Below, one piece after another: positions 24,791-32,559 of a stretch of DNA of 37,313 bases (positions within the stretch are counted from its first letter, which is position 1; each line of letters starts with the position of its first letter). A program made the position numbers and the translations under genes. The DNA lies in contig JADQBA010000092.1 in the NCBI GenBank assembly GCA_016903675.1, positions 1-37,313 of the forward strand, written 5' to 3'. This stretch comes from Stigonema ocellatum SAG 48.90 = DSM 106950 (lineage in GTDB: Bacteria; Cyanobacteriota; Cyanobacteriia; Cyanobacteriales; Nostocaceae). Below the pieces are notes generated by a model. That model did no database searches and was not told the DNA's origin. It saw only the letters and a list, made by a program, of their open reading frames with translations.

Positions 24791-25129
24791 TTAGGCTAGC
24801 TGGGGAGGCTGCCAGATATGAAGGGGAAAACTGGTCGGCCGGGAAGGCAAGTACGCGAAGCGCGTTGAAAAAAGGGGCAAATAAGCTACGGTTGGTTCAA
24901 GCGGCATCAGCGGGGCCGGAGGGGCCGTTACCGAGGCCGGACAGGCTGAACACGAACAAAACGGCGTGCAGAGATCGCCGTCGGAGAACGAGCCTACAGG
25001 TTGGTGGTGAGTGGAAAGGGTTATCGTGTACTGATGGGAGGACTGGTCATACGGGATAGCCTCGGTGCAGGGAAGTACCGATAGCACAAGTAAGTGCAGG
25101 CTTAACAACAGACAAACCAGTGATTTCAC
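24791..25129 (-). CDS. DUF6660-like exported small protein
   Basis: A 112-residue protein from a GTG start: signal segment MKSLVCLLLSLHLLVLSVLPC, a short polar stretch, the motif CTPFCSCSACP, and a C-terminus PTSFPLHIWQPPQLA. This matches the DUF6660 pattern (CxPFCxCxxC and IWQPP near the end), a family that sits in front of CzcA/CusA genes in many Bacteroidota. It is the first gene of the efflux transcript. The role is unknown; a periplasmic metal sensor or chaperone is a reasonable guess. A plus-strand open frame at 24718-25059 is its shadow. Confidence 0.8.
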   Translation of the reverse strand: MKSLVCLLLSLHLLVLSVLPCTEAIPYDQSSHQYTITLSTHHQPVGSFSDGDLCTPFCSCSACPASVTAPPAPLMPLEPTVAYLPLFSTRFAYLPSRPTSFPLHIWQPPQLA

Positions 25130-25133
25130 GGGT

Positions 25134-25141
25134 CAAAGGTA
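25134..25141 (-). promoter_or_regulatory. Possible -7 box of the efflux transcript
   Basis: The minus strand reads TACCTTTG, a full match to TAnnTTTG, five bases before the GTG start of the DUF6660-like gene. Transcription from it would begin at or within the start codon, so the mRNA would be leaderless. No good upstream TTTG box is seen at the usual distance, which weakens the call. Confidence 0.3.
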
Positions 25142-25602
25142 AGAAAGGTTCGCGTTTTTAAAACGTATTATTTCCAGCCCATGAGAGACTATATAGAAAA
25201 TCCGATTTTACTAACTCAAGTTTACTGCTAATGGAGAGGGTTCAGAGTCAAGTCCTTATTATGACGGGTCAGACGTCAATTCGTTCAATAAAAGGGCAAA
25301 GATTTCTTTTCATTTTATATGTACTGGCTGTCAAATAGTAGCTTTTAGCGTTATAAACCTTAAATTAAAATTGTTCAGTTATACCTCGGTATTTTGGAAT
25401 CAGGCTATTACACCAGTTCGCTTCTCAGCGAGTTAAAGTCACATCCATATTCAACGGACAAGGCTTTTCTGTGCGATGATTATTACGATACACCTTACTT
25501 CTCTTGAGATACCCAATTAATTTTTCGGACACAAACGGTCGCGCTGCATCGTATCGCCCCTAGTGACCGTCCCCGGCCGGGCCGCAGCCGGTCGCCGAAG
25601 CG

Positions 25603-25647
25603 GTCGGAAATTTGCCGACAGAGGCCAGCCACCTCTTTGTTTGGTTA
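25603..25647 (-). repeat. 45-bp inverted repeat, right copy
   Basis: The exact reverse complement of 11389-11433. The flanking bases differ (inside CGC, outside CGCC). It is preceded on the island side by a GC-rich palindromic stretch that the left copy lacks. Confidence 0.9.
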
Positions 25648-26092
25648 CGCCAATATTAGGCCCAGAATAACTGTTAAGAAAGCATCTCTTCAAACGCCCA
25701 TTTAAAGCGACGATATCCGAATGTAAATAAGCTTTCCCAGTTTTACCGCTGCCCAATCTCAAATTGCCGTCTCGCAAATCAACGTATCATTTTCAACGAT
25801 GAGTGTGAGTTAATAATACACTGTAGACTGCCAAGTGACGGATTTTACGGTCCGCCGCAGAGGTACCAAACGGCTAATGCATCCTGGTTGGTATTCAGAT
25901 TGTAATAACTCGCGTCTGTGCGTTGATTTTACCTGTATCCTTAATACCATAGGAAGTATCAAGATCTCCTTCCATAAGGCTGTAGAAACGCTTAGATGGC
26001 TATCAGCCCTGTAGTTGTATCTTACTTATCGTCAGATCCTGTTTTACTATAGGTTTCCCTGATAGTGGAACACTCATATCCCATTCACAATA

Positions 26093-26110
26093 AGGAGCGG
26101 GAATGCTCCT
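26093..26110. repeat. Perfect hairpin upstream of the origin
   Basis: AGGAGC and GCTCCT form a 6-bp stem around the loop GGGAAT. It lies about 140 bp before the first iteron, together with a second hairpin. It could belong to a small RNA or a replication control site. Confidence 0.45.
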
Positions 26111-26136
26111 GCAGTAATTGCCAACTCTATCGGTTT

Positions 26137-26160
26137 AATAAGGGCGCTTGCCCTCTTATT
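26137..26160. terminator. Possible terminator-like hairpin upstream of the origin
   Basis: AATAAG and CTTATT pair, continued by GGC/GCC around a GCTT loop with a CT bulge. Only weak T content follows, so termination is uncertain. It could insulate the origin from transcription of the island side. Confidence 0.35.
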
Positions 26161-26246
26161 CTAAAGCCTATCGAAATGCTTATTTAATGTGTCCTGGCTT
26201 CAGTCAGCTTGGTTAAGGCTTCATTTTTAAGATTCTTCTGATCGCT

Positions 26247-26734
26247 TAACTATAACAAAAAGTACGACGCTATTTATCTGCTAGTTTACTTTTTTGTTTG
26301 TTATATATCTGGTAATCAGACAGATAACTCGCTAACTATAACAAAAAATACGTTTCCTGATCTAAAATGATCGATTTTATTGTAGCATTGATTTTAAGTA
26401 ATGCACTGTAAATTAGCACAATAAAACGCCAACTATAACAAAAAGTACGGTATGTATTACTGATTTGAGTGGTTATAGTTAAACTCCGATAAAGCTTATG
26501 TGTTGATTACTAATCAATTAGACTTAAAGTATAACAAAAAATACGTTTGATTTTTTTGTCTATTGCTTAAGTGCTTGTTCGAATTTAACCCATTTACCTT
26601 CATAATCAGGCAGTTAATAGCTTAACTATAACAAAAAATACGTATATGGTGAAATTCTTTTGCCTAGCAAGGCTATTTTTAATAGATAACAAATTGATTA
26701 TCAGATGTTTAAGATAACTATAACAAAAAGTACG
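26247..26734 (+). repeat. Distal iteron array (six iterons, about 92-97 bp apart)
   Basis: Six copies of a 20-bp iteron, TAACTATAACAAAAAGTACG or close variants (AATACG in three), start at 26247, 26333, 26430, 26526, 26623 and 26715. Start-to-start distances are 86, 97, 96, 97 and 92 bp, near nine turns of DNA. All have the same orientation. In front of several lies a second shared block resembling AATCAGnCAGnTAA. These are binding sites for the Rep_3 initiator; wide spacing suggests a copy-control or looping array rather than the melting site. Confidence 0.9.
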
Positions 26735-26928
26735 TTCGCGAGACTTTTTTCATAAACAGTATTTGATTTTTTGTTTTTTTCGGTGGATACTTTTGTGAAA
26801 TACCCTTATTTTTTTCCTTTCTAAACCCTGTTATCAAAGATTTGTGAAAAATCAATTCTTTTATTTGTAGATTTATTTTGATCTTTGATAGCTCTATAAC
26901 TTTATGATTATCAGTATGTTATGCAGTC
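26735..26928. other. AT-rich origin segment (candidate unwinding element)
   Basis: This stretch between the two iteron groups is very AT-rich with many T-runs and is the likely DNA unwinding element. It includes a TATCAAAGAT / ATCTTTGATA inverted repeat (26832-26841 and 26881-26890). A GTGGATAC at about 26782 is a 7-of-9 match to the DnaA box on the minus strand, which is weak evidence. Confidence 0.6.
26832..26890. repeat. Inverted repeat in the origin
   Basis: TATCAAAGAT (26832-26841) is repeated as ATCTTTGATA (26881-26890) with a 39-bp AT-rich spacer. It may be a binding site for a host factor or for a Rep dimer, or the base of a cruciform. Confidence 0.55.
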
Positions 26929-27076
26929 TAACTATAACAAAAAGTACGGTTTCTATAACAGTTTATACGGTTTCTATAACAGTTTATACGTTTTGTCTAG
27001 CCTCTGATATAACAAAATGTACGTGGTGGAAGAACAAGTATAACAAAAAGTACGATGCCCGATAACAAAAAGTACG
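26929..27076 (+). repeat. Proximal iteron cluster (six iterons)
   Basis: Iterons begin at about 26929, 26950, 26971, 27004, 27035 and 27057, spaced 21, 21, 33, 31 and 22 bp. The second and third are divergent (ATAACAGTTTATACG), and the fourth has AATGTACG. The last one overlaps the first codons of the longest rep reading frame, which suggests that the true rep start is further downstream. Close packing on one face of the helix fits the replication-initiating cluster and autorepression of rep. Confidence 0.88.
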
Positions 27077-27098
27077 GTGGAGAAGTGGATAAGTTTCG

Positions 27099-27130
27099 AT
27101 TGCGTTATGTGTGTAGTTGGTTTATTTTTG
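27099..27130 (+). promoter_or_regulatory. Possible rep promoter
   Basis: ATTG at 27099-27102 and TATTTTTG at 27123-27130 are separated by 20 bp, in the Bacteroidota pattern. The ATG at 27136 follows at once, so the transcript would be nearly leaderless. The AT-rich background makes a chance match possible. Confidence 0.35.
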
Positions 27131-27135
27131 TGAAC

Positions 27136-28056
27136 ATGGCACGCGGGCATAAAACACAGACACTTATTTATCAGGGCAATACACTGACGACGGCGCGGTA
27201 TGAAATGTCTGCCCTACAAAAGGACATATTATATGTGCTCCAATCAGCGATCAAGTCGAATGATGCGGCTGATCAGGAGTATATCCTGCGTGTACGCGAT
27301 ATTATTATTGATCTGGATCGAGATCCTAGTAACGGATATACCAATTTAAAGAAGGCTTCTTGGGGTATGATGGACATCAAAATGGAGATGTTCATTAACG
27401 GAGAGTATGTGCAAGTAGTCCCCTTTTCCCGCTTTATATATAACGAAGGTGAAGGGACGATGCGGGTTACTATAGATCCTATCATGCGAGGTATGTTAAC
27501 TAACCTAAAAGGGGGTAACTATACTACGCTAGGGAAAGAATCCGCAATGAAGGTGACCGGTAAATACTCGAAGCGGCTTTATGAAATGATTTCTCAGTGG
27601 AAGGATATAGGGATATTTAGTATCACTATATCCGAGTTGCGATCACGTCTAGCTTTAGTTGATACTGAAACTGGAAAAGAACTGTACTCAATGATTGGTA
27701 TGTTTATGGAGCGTGTTATTGATCCCTCCATTAACGAGATTAATCAGCATACGGAATTATTGGTTCGGTATGAACTTATCAAGCAGGGTCGAAAATATAC
27801 TGGACTTCGGTTTAAGATCAGCAAAAACACCATAGAGCAGGAATTGTTTCTGCCAACACCAACCGATTCTATGGGCATACTATCGGAAAAACTTGTTAGC
27901 CGGTTTGGTTTGCGGACTGATCAACGGGATGCAGTTATCGAAAAATATGATCAAAAGCTTATCAATAAAAAGATTTACGAGATTGAAAAAATGATTAGTG
28001 ATGGACAAATTAAAAACATTGGTGCCTATACAGCAAAAGTGTTTGGTGTGCAGTAA
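27136..28056 (+). CDS. Rep_3-family plasmid replication initiator
   Basis: A replication initiator of the Rep_3/RepB type with two winged-helix domains, 306 residues from the ATG at 27136 (MARGHKTQTLIYQGNTLTTARYEMSALQKDIL; a longer frame from 27055 would run through an iteron). Typical elements are the N-terminal MSALQKDILYVLQ, the domain-linking region FSRFIYNEGEGTMRVTIDP, GKYSKRLYEMISQWKDIG and, at the C-terminus, the DNA-contacting FKISKNTI. It binds the iterons next to it to melt the origin and recruit the helicase, and usually represses its own gene. The gene is more AT-rich than the metal island, consistent with a backbone of different origin. Confidence 0.92.
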   Translation: MARGHKTQTLIYQGNTLTTARYEMSALQKDILYVLQSAIKSNDAADQEYILRVRDIIIDLDRDPSNGYTNLKKASWGMMDIKMEMFINGEYVQVVPFSRFIYNEGEGTMRVTIDPIMRGMLTNLKGGNYTTLGKESAMKVTGKYSKRLYEMISQWKDIGIFSITISELRSRLALVDTETGKELYSMIGMFMERVIDPSINEINQHTELLVRYELIKQGRKYTGLRFKISKNTIEQELFLPTPTDSMGILSEKLVSRFGLRTDQRDAVIEKYDQKLINKKIYEIEKMISDGQIKNIGAYTAKVFGVQ

Positions 28057-28200
28057 ATTGACTTTGTTTGTACTGTAGCGCTTTTCCTATTACTTGTCGA
28101 TTGATAAACTATGATGCATCCTAATTCGCATGTCCAAAATTTTGTACATATGGGTAAATCTAAAAAAAGGGAGCAAATTCGTCACGTTCATTTTACGAAT

Positions 28201-31200
28201 CTATTTTACTGTTCTGGCACTGAGTATCTCATGCAATTTAAAGATAGTCGATAGGGGGCTATCGTCGCTAAAATCATACTCGCCTTGCAGATTGACATGA
28301 TGCCAGGTGTGGGTGTTAGTTTGCAGAATGGCTTCCAATAAAACCTTACGTTCCGCCGAATTCGCACAACGTTTGAGCTGTTCACTTAAGTACAAGAGAT
28401 TCCAGTAATTGATGGCGTTCATGATTAAACGCTTACAGCCCTCAGCAATTAATTGTTCCTGATACGTAGCCCAGCCAAGCTCGCCATTATTGCCCAGATT
28501 GACGGCTTTGGCAAACCGATTCGCATGTTCCACGCGGGTTAGAATTCCCTCAACGGTTTCCCTCAACTGGGGTTCGCTGATATAACGCAGAATGTATTCC
28601 GTCTTGAACAAACGCCCTAAATCCCGTAATGCCCGGTAAAGTGGATGCTGTCGGTCATACGAATTAAGCCGCTTAAAAAGCAGTGATGCTTTAGCGTAGC
28701 CTAGTTTGATCGTGGCCACCAAACGCAGAATCTCATCCCATTGACTGACAACATGCTCATAATCGATACGCGCATCTGGCCCAATCCGACACCCCTGCTC
28801 TTTATAAATTGATACGGCATCAAGGCTGTAAAGCCGCTGTCGATGGATCGAGGCAAAGCGAGGACGAAACTCCACGCCAATCAGGCCGGTAACCCCGAAG
28901 ATAGGTTCCGAAAAGCCGTGCTGGTCGGTGGCGTGGGCGTCAGGTGTAATCACTTCATTATACGTAATGGCGTCCAGCATGTACGGGGCTTCCCGATCAG
29001 CGGCACTAAACGCCGTCGAATAAATTAACTGACCGGCTTCATCCAGATGGGAGTAAATCGTAATGCCCTGACCATTGCCAAAATACTTGTAAGAGGCTGA
29101 AGCCCGTAAGAGGGGAATTGATACGTCATATTTCTGACCATCCGAGCCGGTTTGAATAAAGTTTGCCCGGCGCCGAAACTGTTCGGTCAGGGGTAATTCG
29201 TTGCTTTTGGTTAGAATCAGATCGTTGGCCTTTAAGACGCTTTCGGGCGAAAAGTAGTGAGTTGCCACGGTTTCCAGACTGTTGATCGGAATGTTTTTGG
29301 AAATCATGGCCATTTTGCGAATGCCAATATTCTCCCCATAACCAATCAGGGCGGCTAACAGCAGGCTATTGTCGGGTCGAGACGGTTTGTGAGCGAAACC
29401 CTGGTGTTCAAAGGCGGACAGAAAGTCCGTTAACTCATCCACGTCCAATAGCACATCCCGCAACGAGATGACCCGGCTGGTTGGATAGAGATTGGTTTGA
29501 GGAGATGGTTGTTCTGATTCTCGCCCCCGGTAACGATGTAAATGCCAATCCCCGGCCTTGTCGAAATAAACCTGGGCGTTGGTGTTGAGGTGCTGGTTGG
29601 TCAGCCTAAACTGGGCATTGAGTCGCTCATTGATCTTGGCTAACGTTGGTTCTGCTTTTTCATAGCGAAGTAGATTAGCTTTTTGTAAATACGCCTGACG
29701 ATGGATCTGCCACTGGCGACGGGGTATCAGGTATTCATCAAAAGCACGATGTTCATAGGAGGACAACACATTTAGACTGCCATCCCGTAAATGATCACGG
29801 ATCTTCCAAAACAACAGCGCTTTGTAGAGTGATACCCGCAATTTACCGGTTAGGGTGAAAATGCGTTGCCGGTCCGCCAAATCCAGAAAGTCGAGAGGAA
29901 GGTTATTACTTTGAGTGATTTCGCCCTTAGTGGCTTGAAACAAGCGAAGGGCGGCTACCAGGGAGGGGGGTGAGCTTTGCTCATCGAAAACTAAGGCTTG
30001 GACCACTCCTGCCACACGAGTCTGAAGCTTCAGCGACGCTCTTTCCAAAGTGTCATAGAAGTCATCCCGGTCATGAATGGACTGATTGACCGTTTTCAGA
30101 TCGATCAATCGCTCTTTATCGGTTTGCAAATCGATACCCGACAGGCGATGACGTTGAAATAAGTCCCGAATCTGGTCAATCTTCTGGGCAGCCTCCAGGC
30201 CCGGCAAATCAACGATTTCTTCGATCTGAACCAGCGCCTGAATATGGATGTCGCTCCGCCGGGTGACCCGGTGGACCAACTGGGCGTTGGCGTATCGGCT
30301 TTCGAACTGCTCATCCTTGAGGGTTTGTTCACATTCATTGAGAATGCTGGTTACCGACTGTCGCAGGGTGAGTACTAGTGCGTCACCCACACTTAAGTAC
30401 TGATGAATAATAAATGCAATCAGTCGTAAGTACCGTTCGCTGGTGCGTTGAACGGTTTGTTTGGACTGGGTGTCTAATACGTATTGCGCATAGTAGCGGA
30501 TGGCATCATCCGATAAATTTAATCGGACAATCAAGGGAGCCAACTGAGAAAAGAGTAGTTTTAATTCCCGGAATAACTCGACCCGCTGCTTAATTTGACC
30601 TGGCTGCATCGACTGACTAATTCGTTTGAAGTGAGTGAGCCGATACGGAAATAACTGAGTAGCTGAACCGGGTGGGCTGCTCTGCCGCCCCAATAGCGTA
30701 TCCAATAATTGGCTGTCGTTTTCCTGGAGGTAGCGGTCAATAATTTGCTCCAGATTCGCTTGAAAGGATTGCAGCGCTTCAATTAGGATAAGCCGCAGCG
30801 TATTATAGGGGGGTATTTCAATCCGGCGTTCCTGCAAATAACCCGTCAGGGCATCCAACACTAGAGCAGGGCGGGTTTGGAGGTGGGCCAATCGCTGGGC
30901 TTCTACCAGTAATTCCTGCTCGTGGGTCCGATCAAAAGCCTGATAGCCTAAATGAGCTAAAATGGTTTCTCGGTGGCGGAAGGCTGTCCGGCTGCGGGTA
31001 TATTTAGTTAAATCGATTTGGTTGGGATCAAGCTGCGTTCTTGCACAGAGCCAATTGATGATGTCAGGCTCAAATCGATCGGCCACGAAGAAGCGGTTAG
31101 TGATTCGGAAGTAGCCAAGTTGTAGCAAAAAGCCGATTTTATTGGTTGAGGATTGGATTTGCCCCATATAGGTCGTAGCCCAGGTTGGCAAATCCAGCAA

Positions 31201-31284
31201 GATGGTTCGGTGCTGTTGAGTTAATACAGGCGGGGAATCAAATCGAATTCGCTCTTCAGCAGAGATAAAGGCTCGACGTGGCAT
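28201..31284 (-). CDS. tnpA: Tn3-family transposase
   Basis: A full-length Tn3-type transposase of 1027 residues. The N-terminal DUF4158-like DNA-binding region starts MPRRAFISAEERIRF. The C-terminal DDE domain contains SHLDEAGQLIYSTAFS with the first catalytic Asp near residue 747, followed by DREAPYMLDAI, and ATDQHGFSEPIFGVTGL with the second near 787; the LRDLGRLFKTEYILRYI block follows. It catalyses replicative transposition and would need a resolvase; the only resolvase in the window is the broken one at 252-832. I looked for 38-bp terminal inverted repeats starting GGGG on both sides and found none that match, so the element's ends are unclear. Confidence 0.93.
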   Translation of the reverse strand: MPRRAFISAEERIRFDSPPVLTQQHRTILLDLPTWATTYMGQIQSSTNKIGFLLQLGYFRITNRFFVADRFEPDIINWLCARTQLDPNQIDLTKYTRSRTAFRHRETILAHLGYQAFDRTHEQELLVEAQRLAHLQTRPALVLDALTGYLQERRIEIPPYNTLRLILIEALQSFQANLEQIIDRYLQENDSQLLDTLLGRQSSPPGSATQLFPYRLTHFKRISQSMQPGQIKQRVELFRELKLLFSQLAPLIVRLNLSDDAIRYYAQYVLDTQSKQTVQRTSERYLRLIAFIIHQYLSVGDALVLTLRQSVTSILNECEQTLKDEQFESRYANAQLVHRVTRRSDIHIQALVQIEEIVDLPGLEAAQKIDQIRDLFQRHRLSGIDLQTDKERLIDLKTVNQSIHDRDDFYDTLERASLKLQTRVAGVVQALVFDEQSSPPSLVAALRLFQATKGEITQSNNLPLDFLDLADRQRIFTLTGKLRVSLYKALLFWKIRDHLRDGSLNVLSSYEHRAFDEYLIPRRQWQIHRQAYLQKANLLRYEKAEPTLAKINERLNAQFRLTNQHLNTNAQVYFDKAGDWHLHRYRGRESEQPSPQTNLYPTSRVISLRDVLLDVDELTDFLSAFEHQGFAHKPSRPDNSLLLAALIGYGENIGIRKMAMISKNIPINSLETVATHYFSPESVLKANDLILTKSNELPLTEQFRRRANFIQTGSDGQKYDVSIPLLRASASYKYFGNGQGITIYSHLDEAGQLIYSTAFSAADREAPYMLDAITYNEVITPDAHATDQHGFSEPIFGVTGLIGVEFRPRFASIHRQRLYSLDAVSIYKEQGCRIGPDARIDYEHVVSQWDEILRLVATIKLGYAKASLLFKRLNSYDRQHPLYRALRDLGRLFKTEYILRYISEPQLRETVEGILTRVEHANRFAKAVNLGNNGELGWATYQEQLIAEGCKRLIMNAINYWNLLYLSEQLKRCANSAERKVLLEAILQTNTHTWHHVNLQGEYDFSDDSPLSTIFKLHEILSARTVK

Positions 31285-31426
31285 TCAACAGACGATTGAA
31301 AGTAAGCACTGCTCATGGGGAAAATAAATGATTAGGAATAACTGAGCAACGCATAGACCCACTGAGTAGCCAATAGGAATCATTCTATCTGCAACTGCGT
31401 ACTACGACTGAGTGACATCAAAATAA

Positions 31427-31693
31427 ATGGATATTAAAGGTGGATTTCGCGAACATGGTATTCTACGCTATGTACGACATCCTTTGTATCTGGGGATGAT
31501 TCTGGCGCTGTTTGGCGTTCTTGTATATCAACCCACCTGGGCCAACCTTATTTTCCTTTTGGCCGCCAGCCTTTACATACGCATTGGAATTTATTTCGAG
31601 GAGCGGAAACTCATCGAGGAATTCGGTGAACTCTACAGGCACTATCGCCGACGAGTTCCCATGCTCGTGCCACACTGGTCAAAAACTGGTTAG
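31427..31693 (+). CDS. C-terminal part of an isoprenylcysteine/phospholipid methyltransferase-like protein
   Basis: An 88-residue open frame with the signature of the membrane methyltransferase family: GILRYVRHPLYLGMIL, one membrane helix pair, then FEERKLIEEFGELYRHYRRRVPMLVP. Complete members have about 190-220 residues; the N-terminal half with the first helices is missing, and a TAA stands directly before the ATG. It is probably a truncated remnant, perhaps cut by the neighbouring Tn3 insertion. The C-terminal part alone contains the cofactor-binding motif but is unlikely to be active. Confidence 0.65.
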   Translation: MDIKGGFREHGILRYVRHPLYLGMILALFGVLVYQPTWANLIFLLAASLYIRIGIYFEERKLIEEFGELYRHYRRRVPMLVPHWSKTG

Positions 31694-31845
31694 AACGTAC
31701 TTCGTTTGATACGTTGATCGACAGATGATTCAACATGCTTAATTCTAAATACCTGCCAAGGCTATTGACTCAAGTTTTCTGAGTAAGCAACTTGCCGGTT
31801 ATGTTGACTGTTACACTATCAGCCTATTAATATAAGGACTATTCG

Positions 31846-32481
31846 ATGACATTGACGACCACTTATTTGCAGGAAACGTTTGCTGGTACGTTCGAACTCG
31901 CGTTACTGACTGACATGGCGCAGGCAGGACTCTATAAGCGGGTGCCCACGGGTGCTTATTTAATTCGACCCGGCGAATACATTCGGTCCGTACCCATTAT
32001 TATTCGCGGTTCGGTCAAGATCATGCGACCGGATGAGCTGGGTCGGGAAGCCCTTCTGTATTATCTGGGCGGTTTAGATTCCTGCGCCATGTCGCTTACC
32101 GGCTGTCTGGGCCAAAAGAAAAGTGAGATCACGGCCCTGGTCGAAGAAGAAACCGAGCTGATTGCCATCCCCATGGAAAAAGTCGATGAGTGGATGTGCC
32201 GCTATTCAACCTGGAAACAGTTTATATTTCATACGTACCAGAAGCGATTTAACGATCTGCTAGGGACAATCGATCAGGTAGCGTTTCATAAACTCGACGA
32301 ACGGCTACTGGCTTATCTGCGTAAAAAGACCCAAAGCTGCCAGTGTACCGTCATTTCAATCACCCATCAGGAAATCGCCCAGGAACTGGCTACGTCAAGG
32401 GAAGTGATTTCCCGCTTGCTGAAACAGCTGGAGAAAGCAGCCCATATAAAATTGATGCGCCATAAAATTGCCATACTCTAG
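31846..32481 (+). CDS. Crp/Fnr-family regulator, probable thiol/persulfide sensor of the sulfur module
   Basis: A 211-residue Crp/Fnr protein: an N-terminal cyclic-nucleotide-like beta-roll (about 15-130), a dimer helix and a winged helix (about 170-211). In place of the phosphate-binding motif of true cAMP receptors it has GGLDSCAMSLTGCLG, with Cys80 and Cys87, so cAMP binding is unlikely and a cysteine-based signal is plausible. Further cysteines are Cys118, Cys165 and Cys167. The recognition helix TSREVISRLLKQLE carries Arg185, Glu186 and Arg190 at the positions that in E. coli CRP read TGTGA. Two TGTGA-type palindromes lie downstream, before the TSUP and dioxygenase genes. It is the first gene of the sulfur cluster. 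Confidence 0.85.
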   Translation: MTLTTTYLQETFAGTFELALLTDMAQAGLYKRVPTGAYLIRPGEYIRSVPIIIRGSVKIMRPDELGREALLYYLGGLDSCAMSLTGCLGQKKSEITALVEEETELIAIPMEKVDEWMCRYSTWKQFIFHTYQKRFNDLLGTIDQVAFHKLDERLLAYLRKKTQSCQCTVISITHQEIAQELATSREVISRLLKQLEKAAHIKLMRHKIAIL

Positions 32482-32497
32482 GAGAATTCGGGGTTCC

Positions 32498-32542
32498 TGT
32501 AACATTTGTCACGGAAGCCTAAGAGAAGGCCCGCTACTTTCG
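32498..32542 (+). promoter_or_regulatory. CRP-like operator and -7 box before the TSUP gene
   Basis: The operator TGTAACATTTGTCACG (32498-32513) is a CRP/FNR-type palindrome. The probable -7 box TACTTTCG (32535-32542) differs from TAnnTTTG in one base. Its first base is 29.5 bp from the operator centre, exactly as in the second site at 33379-33423. The operator centre would lie near -42, the class II activator position. Confidence 0.65.
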
Positions 32543-32559
32543 TTAAAAAAATAGCGTTT

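Larger units (their letters stand above)
11389..25647. mobile_element. Candidate mobile metal-resistance island bounded by inverted repeats
   Basis: Perfect 45-bp inverted repeats at both ends enclose about 14.3 kb in which all recognised genes are on the minus strand and most concern metal export. No transposase gene lies inside and no target duplication is visible at the outer edges. It could be a non-autonomous transposon moved in trans, an invertible segment, or two unrelated copies of one short repeat. The mobility is inference; only the repeats and the gene content are observed. Confidence 0.45.
25142..26246. other. Intergenic region between metal island and origin
   Basis: About 1.1 kb without a convincing gene. 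It contains the right 45-bp repeat, a GC-rich stretch with several short palindromes (about 25545-25602) and two hairpins near 26.1 kb, listed separately. A minus-strand open frame of 86 codons (25517-25777) runs through the repeat and has no recognisable domain; I do not call it. Confidence 0.5.

Noticed and set aside
216..25703. Similarity between TCTCTTTAAACGCCCATTT (about 219) and TCTCTTCAAACGCCCATTT-like sequence near 25684
   Set aside because: About 17 of 19 matches; in a window of this size a few such matches are expected by chance, so it is not reported as a repeat.
25517..25777. Minus-strand open frame of 86 codons through the right 45-bp repeat
   Set aside because: It runs through a non-coding repeat and a GC-rich palindromic stretch, and I could not match it to any family.
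26780..26792. DnaA box in the AT-rich origin segment
   Set aside because: Only a 7-of-9 match and a single copy; mentioned in the origin entry but not called as a feature.
26247..27076. Possible CRISPR array
   Set aside because: Repeats are 20 bp, irregularly spaced, next to a Rep_3 gene and without cas genes; they are iterons.
28100..31430. Terminal inverted repeats of the Tn3 element
   Set aside because: GGGAGC at about 28170 and the sequence after 31285 were compared, but no 30-40 bp inverted match was found.
31802..31817. CRP-like operator before the Crp/Fnr gene itself
   Set aside because: TGTTGACTGTTACACT has poor symmetry and no -7 box at the 29.5-bp distance seen in the two accepted sites.
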